A DNA stretch of 64,000 nt from Brevibacterium sp. CS2 (GTDB lineage Bacteria; Actinomycetota; Actinomycetes; Actinomycetales; Brevibacteriaceae), in the NCBI RefSeq assembly GCF_005280295.1, contig NZ_CP040020.1, forward strand, positions 2,914,001 to 2,978,000, in the 5' to 3' direction. Of this stretch, positions 57,658 through 64,000 are shown piece after piece. Each line of letters begins with the position of its first letter. Positions within the stretch are counted from its first letter, which is position 1. A model generated the notes under the pieces. The model had not been told where the DNA came from. It made no database searches and worked only from the letters and a program-made list of their open reading frames with translations. A program made the translations under genes and the position numbers.

Positions 57658-58410
57658 ATGAGCCCCCAATCACGACGCCCCAGAGGACGCCCGCGCAATG
57701 ACGCCGTCGTCGACGAGATCGAGGACTTCCGCGCCACCCAGGCCGATATCGTCGAGCTCCCCGAGGGCTCGGCCGCCGCCGGGGACCAGCGCCTCACCCC
57801 GCGCCAGCGGCTCGTCCTCGAGACGATCGAGTCGGCCGTGTACACCAACGGCTACCCGCCGAGCATGCGCGAGATCGGCAAGGCCGCCGGTCTGGCGTCC
57901 CTGTCGAGCGTCGCCCACCAGCTCTCCCAGCTCGAGCGCCTCGGCTACCTGCGCCGCGATCCCAAGCGCCCCCGTGCGATCGAGATCGTCAACCCGGCCG
58001 AGGAGGCCCCGCCGGCCGCCGAACCCGGTTCGGCGAACACGGCGATGGTGCCGGTGCTCGGGCGGATCGCCGCCGGCGGCCCGATCACCGCGGAGCAGGC
58101 GGTCGAGGACGTCTTCGCCCTGCCCACCCAGGTCGTCGGCTCCGGTGACCTCTTCCTCCTCCAGGTCGCCGGCGACTCGATGATCGACGCCGCGATCTGC
58201 GACGGCGACTGGGTGGTCGTGCGGCGCCAGCAGTCGGCGGAGAACGGCGAGATCGTCGCGGCACTCCTCGACGACGAGGCCACGGTCAAGACGCTCAAGC
58301 GCAGCGGCGGCAAGCAGTGGCTGCTGCCGCAGAACCCGATCTACGACCCGATCGACGGCGACCACGCCACGATCATGGGCATCGTCACCGCGGTCATCCG
58401 GCGGGTCTGA
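57658..58410 (+). CDS. lexA: SOS repressor LexA
   Basis: LexA represses DNA-damage genes and cuts itself when activated by RecA. The 250-residue protein has the DNA-binding domain at about 46-112 ([22 protein letters not shown]). The self-cleavage Ala139-Gly140 lies in RIAAGGP, and the catalytic pair is Ser174 (AGDSMID) and Lys211 (ATVKTLKR). The first 45 residues are an N-terminal extension. The start follows GGGAAGAGG. Confidence 0.97.
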   Translation: MSPQSRRPRGRPRNDAVVDEIEDFRATQADIVELPEGSAAAGDQRLTPRQRLVLETIESAVYTNGYPPSMREIGKAAGLASLSSVAHQLSQLERLGYLRRDPKRPRAIEIVNPAEEAPPAAEPGSANTAMVPVLGRIAAGGPITAEQAVEDVFALPTQVVGSGDLFLLQVAGDSMIDAAICDGDWVVVRRQQSAENGEIVAALLDDEATVKTLKRSGGKQWLLPQNPIYDPIDGDHATIMGIVTAVIRRV

Positions 58411-58449
58411 GGCCTACTGGACACGACCGCACAGCGCGTCCGCAGCGTC

Positions 58450-58485
58450 ACGAGGGCGGAGCACCGATCGGTGCTCCGCCCTCGT
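58450..58485. terminator. bidirectional terminator between lexA and dinG
   Basis: A 36-base perfect palindrome (arms ACGAGGGCGGAGCACCGA and its complement) lies between the convergent lexA and helicase genes. Confidence 0.75.
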
Positions 58486-58504
58486 CGTACCCCGGCGGTC
58501 GGCC

Positions 58505-60481
58505 TCAGTCCTGCTCGGCGAGGCGGGAGAGGGCGGAGCGCACGGCCGCGCCGTCCTCGGTGCGCCACATCGGGGGCAGCGAATCGGCGAGGAAGCCTCC
58601 GTAACGCGCGGTGCGCAGCCGGGAATCGAGCACGGCGACCACGCCGCGGTCGTCGGTGGTGCGGATGAGCCGGCCGACCCCCTGCGCGAGCCGGAGCGCG
58701 GCGTGGGTGGCGCTGACCGTCATGAAGCCGTTGGCGCGGTTCCGCTCGGCGGCCTGCGTGCGCGCACGGGTGAGGGGGTCGTCGGGGCGCGGGAACGGGA
58801 TCCGGTCGATGACGACGAGCCGGCACGTGCGGCCCGGCACGTCGACCCCCTGCCACAGCGACATCGTGCCGAACAGCGAGGTGTCGTCCTCCGCGGAGAA
58901 CCGGGCGACGAGCGCGGCGAGCGACTCCTCCCCCTGGAGCAGCATCGGGGTGTCGAGCGTCTCGCGCAGGGCCGTCGCGGCCTGCTCGGCGGCGAAGCGG
59001 GAGGAGAACAGTCCGAGCGCACCGCCGCGTGAGGCGGTGACGAGCTCGCGCAGCTCGGCGATCATCTCCTCGTTGAGCCCGCTGCGCGCCGGTCGGGGCA
59101 GCCCGGAGGCGACGTAGAGGATCGCCTGCTTGGGATAGTCGAACGGGGAGCCGACGTCGATCGCGTCGTACCGGGGCGCCTCGGGACCGGCGAGGCCGAG
59201 CGAGGCGGCCACGGGCTCGAACCGGCCGCCGAGTGCCAGGGTCGCCGAGGTGGCGACGACGGTGGACTCGGCGAAGATCCCGTTGCGCATGGTGCCGGCG
59301 ACGCTGAGCGGAGCGACGACGAGGGAGACGGTCTCCGTCTCCCGGAAGGTCGAGCGGGTGACCCAGGTGACGTCGTTGTCGGCGAGCTCGCTCATCCGCT
59401 CGGCGAGCTCGAACACCTCCTGGAGGCGGGCCCGGGCCATCTGCAGGCCGGCGTCGGCCTCCTTGGACTCGGTGCCGCGACCGGCCTCGGCGATGATCTG
59501 CCGGGCGGCGTCGCGGACGGCGATGACGGCGGTGGTGAGCGCTTCGGGCCAGACCTGGAGCAGCCCCTCGGTGGTCGCCTGGAGCGCCTTGTCGAAGGCG
59601 GAGGCGGCGGTCTCGAGGAGCCCGATCACCCCGTCCTGCACGGCGGTGTTCTTCCGCGCGGCCTGCGCGGCGGCGTGGAGCATGGCGACGGTGAGCGAAC
59701 CGGAGAGCGCGTTCGTCACCCGGTCGCGCAGCTCGTGGGCCTCGTCGATGACGACGGCGTCGTGCTCGGGCAGCACCGCGTGGTCCCCGAAGGCGTCGAT
59801 CGCGAGCAGCGCATGGTTGGTGACGACGAGGTCGGCTGCGGCCGCGGCGATCTTCGCCCGCTCCGCGTAGCACTCCTCGAACACCGGGCACTTCGAGCCG
59901 AGGCAGTCGAAGGCGTTGACCGACACCTGGGCCCAGGCCCGGTCGGAGACACCGGGGACGAGGTCGTCGCGGTCCCCGGACTCGGTGATCCGCTCCCAGC
60001 TGCGCACCCGCTGGATCTCCTCGCCGAGCGCGGACGCGGACCCCGAGGCGGAGCCGCGCCCAGCGGCGTCGTCGGCCCCGAGGTCGAACAGCATGCCGAG
60101 CGCGTCATCGGGGTAGCCGCCGTCGAGCTTGTGCTTGCACACGTAGTTGCGGCGGCCCTTGAGGACCGCGGCGCGCGGCTTGCGCTCGAGGTCTCCGCCG
60201 AGCGCCTTGAGCAGGCGGGGCACGTCGCGGTTGACGATCTGGTTCTGCAGCGCCAGGGTCGCCGTCGACACCACGACCCGCTCGCCGGTGCGCACGGCGT
60301 GCTCGAGCGCGGGCACGAGGTAGGCCAGCGACTTCCCGGTCCCGGTGCCGGCCTGGACGAGGAGGTGGGTCTCCGAGCCGAGCGCGCCGGCGACGGCCTC
60401 GGCCATGGTCTGCTGTCCCTCCCGCGGGCTGCCGCCGAGCGCGGCGACGGCACTCGCGAGGAGGTCGGCGGTCGCGGTCAC
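58505..60481 (-). CDS. dinG: DinG/XPD-like ATP-dependent DNA helicase
   Basis: A 658-residue superfamily 2 helicase. It shows Walker A QAGTGTGKS, the DEAH box VIDEAHEL and the C-terminal motif QGVGRLIR. Cysteines in YVCKHK and FDCLGSKCPVFEEC fit the iron-sulfur cluster domain of XPD/DinG proteins, which unwind 5'-to-3' and resolve R-loops or unusual structures. It overlaps hflX by four bases and converges with lexA. Confidence 0.94.
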   Translation of the reverse strand: MTATADLLASAVAALGGSPREGQQTMAEAVAGALGSETHLLVQAGTGTGKSLAYLVPALEHAVRTGERVVVSTATLALQNQIVNRDVPRLLKALGGDLERKPRAAVLKGRRNYVCKHKLDGGYPDDALGMLFDLGADDAAGRGSASGSASALGEEIQRVRSWERITESGDRDDLVPGVSDRAWAQVSVNAFDCLGSKCPVFEECYAERAKIAAAAADLVVTNHALLAIDAFGDHAVLPEHDAVVIDEAHELRDRVTNALSGSLTVAMLHAAAQAARKNTAVQDGVIGLLETAASAFDKALQATTEGLLQVWPEALTTAVIAVRDAARQIIAEAGRGTESKEADAGLQMARARLQEVFELAERMSELADNDVTWVTRSTFRETETVSLVVAPLSVAGTMRNGIFAESTVVATSATLALGGRFEPVAASLGLAGPEAPRYDAIDVGSPFDYPKQAILYVASGLPRPARSGLNEEMIAELRELVTASRGGALGLFSSRFAAEQAATALRETLDTPMLLQGEESLAALVARFSAEDDTSLFGTMSLWQGVDVPGRTCRLVVIDRIPFPRPDDPLTRARTQAAERNRANGFMTVSATHAALRLAQGVGRLIRTTDDRGVVAVLDSRLRTARYGGFLADSLPPMWRTEDGAAVRSALSRLAEQD

Positions 60482-62052
60482 GCAGCCGGCCCGGAGAACA
60501 TGTCCGGCTTGCGGTACTCTTCGAGCTCGCTGAGGAGGTCGGAGTCGACGCGCGCCTGCACTGCGGTGCCCTCCGCCAGGTGCTTCTCCTCGAGCACGGT
60601 GCCCTCGTCGTGGATGCGGGACACGAGGTCGCCGCGGTCGTAGGGCAGGAGGACGGTGAGCTCGTGCTCGGGCTCGGGCAGGAGCTCGGCAATGCGCGCC
60701 TCGAGCTCGGCGATCCCCGCCCCGGTCGCGGCGGACACCGCGAGCGCACCCGGGTGCGCGCGGAGCAGCGCGGAGAGGGCGACCGGGTCGGCGATGTCGG
60801 CCTTGTTGAAGACGATGAGTTCGCCGATGTCGGCGGTGTCGACGTCGGCGAGGACATCGCGCACCGCCTGGATCTGGCTCGTCGGGTCCGGGTGGGAGGC
60901 GTCGACCACGTGGACGAGGAGGTCGGCGTAGGCGGCCTCCTCGAGGGTCGAGCGGAACGCCTCGACGAGCTGGTGGGGCAGGTTGCGGACGAAGCCCACG
61001 GTGTCGGTGTAGGTGAAGTCGCGGCCGTCGGCCGTCTGCGCCTGCCGCACCGTCGGGTCGAGGGTGGCGAACAGGACGTTCTGCACCATGACGCCGGCGG
61101 CGGTGAGCCGGTTGAGGAGGGAGGACTTGCCGGCGTTGGTGTAGCCGACGATCGCCGCGCTCGGCACGTGGTTGCGCGTCCGGTTGGCGCGCTTGGTCTC
61201 CCGCGAGGGCTCCATCGCCTTGATCTGCTTGCGGAGCTTGGCCATCCGGGTGCGGATGCGGCGCCGGTCGAGCTCGATCTTCGTCTCACCCGGACCACGC
61301 GAGCCGATGCCCTCACCGCCGGCCACCCGGCCGCCGGCCTGCCGGGACATCGACTCGCCCCAGCCGCGCAGCCGCGGCAGCAGGTACTCGAGCTGGGCGA
61401 GCTCGACCTGGGCCTTGCCCTCGCGGCTCTTGGCGTGCTGGGCGAAGATGTCGAGGATGAGCGCCACCCGGTCGATGACCTTGACCTTGACGACGTCCTC
61501 GAGCCCGCGCCGCTGGCCGGGGGCGAGCTCGGAGTCGACGACGACGGTGTCCGCGCCGACGGCGGCGACGATCTCCGCGAGCTCCTGGGCCTTGCCGCGC
61601 CCGAAGAACGTCCCCGGGTCCGGGGTGTCACGACGCTGGAGCAGGCCGTCGAGCACGGTCGAGCCGGCGGTCTCGGCGAGCGCGGCGAGCTCCCGCAGGG
61701 AGGTCTCCGCCTCGAGCGCGGTGCCGGAGGTGTAGAGCCCGGCGAGCACGACCTTCTCGAGGCGCAGCTGCCGGTACTCGACCTCGGTGACGTCCTCGAG
61801 CTCGGTCGACAGTCCGTCGACGCGGCGCAGGGCGCGCCGCTCGAGCACGTCGAGCTGGGTCTCGTCCTCGTGCGTGAGCTGCTCGTCGGTGAGCGCGGTG
61901 CCGGCGCGGGAGAGGACGCGGTCGATCATCGCGCGCCGCCGGTCCTCGCTGGTCGGGGCGGTGCTCGGGTCGTCGTGCGGGGTGCCGTTCGACGGCTGGT
62001 CGGTCGTCGGACGATCGACGGGGGAATCCGGGGTGGATCCGGTCACGGGCAT
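60478..62052 (-). CDS. hflX: ribosome-associated GTPase HflX
   Basis: HflX binds 50S subunits and splits stalled or stressed ribosomes. The 524-residue protein has an extended N-terminal region, the nucleotide-binding-like domain (FFGRGKAQELAE), and a G domain with GYTNAGKSSLLNRL, DTVGFVRNLPH and NKAD. The ATG at 62052 is favoured because GAGAGAAG precedes it. An ATG at 62091 would add 13 residues. Confidence 0.95.
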   Translation of the reverse strand: MPVTGSTPDSPVDRPTTDQPSNGTPHDDPSTAPTSEDRRRAMIDRVLSRAGTALTDEQLTHEDETQLDVLERRALRRVDGLSTELEDVTEVEYRQLRLEKVVLAGLYTSGTALEAETSLRELAALAETAGSTVLDGLLQRRDTPDPGTFFGRGKAQELAEIVAAVGADTVVVDSELAPGQRRGLEDVVKVKVIDRVALILDIFAQHAKSREGKAQVELAQLEYLLPRLRGWGESMSRQAGGRVAGGEGIGSRGPGETKIELDRRRIRTRMAKLRKQIKAMEPSRETKRANRTRNHVPSAAIVGYTNAGKSSLLNRLTAAGVMVQNVLFATLDPTVRQAQTADGRDFTYTDTVGFVRNLPHQLVEAFRSTLEEAAYADLLVHVVDASHPDPTSQIQAVRDVLADVDTADIGELIVFNKADIADPVALSALLRAHPGALAVSAATGAGIAELEARIAELLPEPEHELTVLLPYDRGDLVSRIHDEGTVLEEKHLAEGTAVQARVDSDLLSELEEYRKPDMFSGPAA

Positions 62053-62135
62053 CGACTTCTCTCGGTAGTGGTCGGTCTTCCATTCTCCCACAGGCGCGCC
62101 GGGCGGCGGCCGGTGCGCGGATTACCATGGGCGTG

Positions 62136-62756
62136 ATGACTGAACACTATTTCTCCGCGAATCCTTCCGCGCCCGGGCCGCTCCGGACGATCACCGCCCG
62201 GCTCGCGGGCCGGGAGGTCGCGGTGACGACGGCCGGTGGCGTGTTCTCCCCCGGCCGACTCGACCTCGGCACGCAGGTGCTGCTCAAGGCGCTGCCGGAG
62301 CCGCCGGCCGGGGAGCTGCTCGACCTCGGGTGCGGCTGGGGGCCGATCTCCCTGCAGGCCGGTCTCGAGGCGCGTCAAGCGGGGACCGCGGTGCGGATCT
62401 GGGCGCTCGACGTCAACGAGCGGGCCCTCGAGCTCACCGCCCGCAACGCCCGCGACCTCGGGTTGGATGCGATCCGGACCGTCACCGCCGCCGAGGTGCC
62501 CGCCTACATCGCGTTCGACGCGATCTGGTCAAACCCCCCGATCCGGGTGGGCAAGGAGGTCCTCCACGGGCTGCTGGAGACCTGGCTGCCGAGGCTCGCC
62601 CCGGGCGGGCAGGCGTGGCTCGTCGTGTCGAAGAACCTCGGCGCCGATTCGCTCCGGGTGTGGATCGCCGACATGCTCGGCGCGGGCTACACGGTGGCCA
62701 AGCACTCCTCGGCGAAGGGCTTCCGCGTCCTCGTCGTGACGCGCTCAGCCGACTGA
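62136..62756 (+). CDS. RsmC-like class I SAM-dependent methyltransferase
   Basis: A 206-residue methyltransferase. The SAM site is LLDLGCGWGP and the catalytic motif is SNPPIR, typical of RsmC/RlmG-type N2-guanine methyltransferases acting on rRNA. The first ATG at 62127 would add three residues; the second, MTEHYFSA, matches the family better. A -10-like TACCAT lies a few bases upstream. It is divergent from hflX. Confidence 0.9.
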   Translation: MTEHYFSANPSAPGPLRTITARLAGREVAVTTAGGVFSPGRLDLGTQVLLKALPEPPAGELLDLGCGWGPISLQAGLEARQAGTAVRIWALDVNERALELTARNARDLGLDAIRTVTAAEVPAYIAFDAIWSNPPIRVGKEVLHGLLETWLPRLAPGGQAWLVVSKNLGADSLRVWIADMLGAGYTVAKHSSAKGFRVLVVTRSAD

Positions 62757-62861
62757 GAGCCGGGGATCATACCTTCCGGAACCGTTGATCTCCGCTCGCC
62801 GGCACACGGTCCCGCGCACACACAGGCTGATAGGGCGAGGATCCGGGAGCTGCGCGGCCTG

Positions 62862-63788
62862 TCAGCGCGCGGCGAGGGCTGCGGCGAACTCCGCGGTCGG
62901 CACCACGTCGCCGATGAGCACGGCAGGACCGGACAGGGCGACCGAGCTCTCGCTGATCTCGACCTCGACGGTGCCGCCGGGCAGGGTGATCGTCCACGTC
63001 GTCGGGCCGTGCTCCCCGGCCCAGAAGCGGGCGGCGAGCGCGGCGGCGCAGGCCCCGGTGCCGCACGACTGCGTCTCCCCCACCCCGCGCTCGTGGACGC
63101 GCATCGCGAGCCGGCCGGTCGACGGATCGCCGTCGTGGTCGGGCTCGATGACGATGTACTCGACGTTGGTGCCGTGCGCGGGCAGCGGGTCGACGGCCGG
63201 GAGCCGGGTGAGGTCGGCGGCGGCGAGCTCCTCGGCCCCGGCGAGCGCGACGACGGTATGGGGGTTGCCCATGTCGACGCTGATCGCCGGACGGGGGACG
63301 TCGATGCCGGCGGTGTCGACGAGTGAGTCGGCACCCTCGGTGATCGAGCGCGGGAACTCCCAGCGGCCCATGTCGACGCGGTACCAGGCCTCCTGCGCGC
63401 CGGTGGGGTCCGGGACCCGGGTGACGTGCTTGACGCCGGCCCGGGTGCCCACGGCGAGCGGTCCGGCGGCGAGGTCGGCGAGGCCGTGCTCGACGAGGCA
63501 GTGGGCGAAGACGCGCACGCCGTTGCCGCACATCTCCGCGATCGAGCCATCGGCGTTGCGGTAGTCCATGAACCATTCGGCACCGACCGTGTGGGCGTCC
63601 ACGGCTTCGGGGATCCCTGCCGCTGCCGAACGGACCACCCGGATGAGACCGTCGCCGCCCACGCCGCGCCGACGATCGCACAGCAGGGCGACCGCTTCGG
63701 GAGAGAGGTCGGCGGCGCCGTCGAGATCGGCGAGGAGGACGAAGTCGTTGGCGGTGCCGTGGCCCCGGGTGAGTGCGTACGTAGTCAC
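62862..63788 (-). CDS. dapF: diaminopimelate epimerase
   Basis: DapF converts LL- to meso-diaminopimelate for lysine and peptidoglycan. The 308-residue protein has the two catalytic cysteines: C87 in EMCGNGVR and a second in QSCGTGACAA (about C229). It starts at GTG (MTTYALTRGHGTANDFVLL). It is downstream of miaA, as in many Actinobacteria. Confidence 0.96.
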   Translation of the reverse strand: MTTYALTRGHGTANDFVLLADLDGAADLSPEAVALLCDRRRGVGGDGLIRVVRSAAAGIPEAVDAHTVGAEWFMDYRNADGSIAEMCGNGVRVFAHCLVEHGLADLAAGPLAVGTRAGVKHVTRVPDPTGAQEAWYRVDMGRWEFPRSITEGADSLVDTAGIDVPRPAISVDMGNPHTVVALAGAEELAAADLTRLPAVDPLPAHGTNVEYIVIEPDHDGDPSTGRLAMRVHERGVGETQSCGTGACAAALAARFWAGEHGPTTWTITLPGGTVEVEISESSVALSGPAVLIGDVVPTAEFAAALAAR

Positions 63789-63826
63789 CCGGCCAGTCTA
63801 CTGCTCCGCTCTGCTGCCGCCCCGAT

Positions 63827-64000
63827 CTACCGCTGCCGCTGCGCGCCGCCGTCCGCCCTGAGGACCTCGAGAGCGCGATCGACGGCCGAGGCGCCCGCGG
63901 GCAGCCAGCGGATCCGGGGGTCGCGCCGGAACCACGTGTCCTGCCGCTTGGCGAACTGGCGGGTGCGCACGATCGTCGATTCGCGGGCGGCGAGCTCGGC
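63827..64000 (-). CDS. miaA: tRNA dimethylallyltransferase, C-terminal end (partial)
   Basis: The last 57 codons of an open frame run off the window edge. [20 protein letters not shown] matches the conserved C-terminal block of MiaA, which adds dimethylallyl to A37 of tRNAs reading UNN codons. miaA just upstream of dapF is a usual actinobacterial arrangement. The N-terminal part lies outside the window. Confidence 0.9.
   Translation of the reverse strand, partial: AELAARESTIVRTRQFAKRQDTWFRRDPRIRWLPAGASAVDRALEVLRADGGAQRQR

Overview
The window comes from a high-GC Gram-positive bacterium of the Actinobacteria, most likely order Micrococcales and possibly close to Brevibacterium. The support is very GC-rich third codon positions, frequent ATGA gene overlaps, and the rRNA leader box TTGAGAACTCAATAGCGTG. 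Gene order is also typical of actinobacteria: argCJBDFRGH, pheST, infC-rpmI-rplT-spoU, hisC-hisB-hisH-priA, and miaA-dapF-hflX-dinG with lexA. Genus was not established, because no comparison could be run.

Layout. 1-3.7 kb: the 5' part of a 23S gene, a spacer without tRNA genes, and a complete 16S gene, all on the minus strand behind two tandem promoters. 3.7-6.2 kb: a CPBP membrane protease and tyrS. 6.3-23.1 kb: a selenium/molybdenum formate-oxidation island. It holds selB, selA and tRNA-Sec on the minus strand, selD on the plus strand, and a three-subunit formate dehydrogenase. The catalytic subunit carries an in-frame UGA (selenocysteine) followed by a hairpin. The island continues with an oxalate/formate-type MFS transporter that carries a one-base frameshift, fdhD, moaC, a small HTH-TOBE regulator, and modABC. 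23.2-32.1 kb: arginine biosynthesis (argC-J-B-D-F-R-G-H) with an ArgR-like operator directly before argC. 32.1-46.3 kb: quinone oxidoreductase, a LysE/LysR pair, an ABC1 kinase, an SDR, pheST, an MFS exporter, a serine beta-lactamase-like esterase, a SnoaL-like protein and a TrmH/SpoU methyltransferase. 46.4-48.6 kb: infC-rpmI-rplT with a leader terminator and an AUC start for infC, then a DUF1844 protein. 48.7-52.2 kb: an M20 amidohydrolase and a furA-katA pair with a leaderless furA promoter. 52.3-57.4 kb: an SseB-like protein and part of the histidine pathway, including an uninterrupted hisC-hisB fusion. 57.4-64 kb: the lexA control region and lexA, dinG, hflX, a methyltransferase, dapF and the end of miaA.

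How the parts work together. The island looks like a nearly self-contained module. ModABC imports molybdate and MoaC makes a cofactor precursor. FdhD sulfurates the bis-MGD cofactor. SelD, SelA, SelB and tRNA-Sec decode the UGA in the dehydrogenase. The MFS protein, if functional, would import formate. No Tat signal is visible on the catalytic subunit, so formate is probably oxidised on the cytoplasmic side, with electrons passing to the membrane through an NrfD-type subunit. The most useful second looks are the Sec-FDH and its SECIS, the frameshifted transporter, the HisC-HisB fusion, the infC leader with its AUC start, and the group of leaderless promoters (fdh, furA, argC, lysR).
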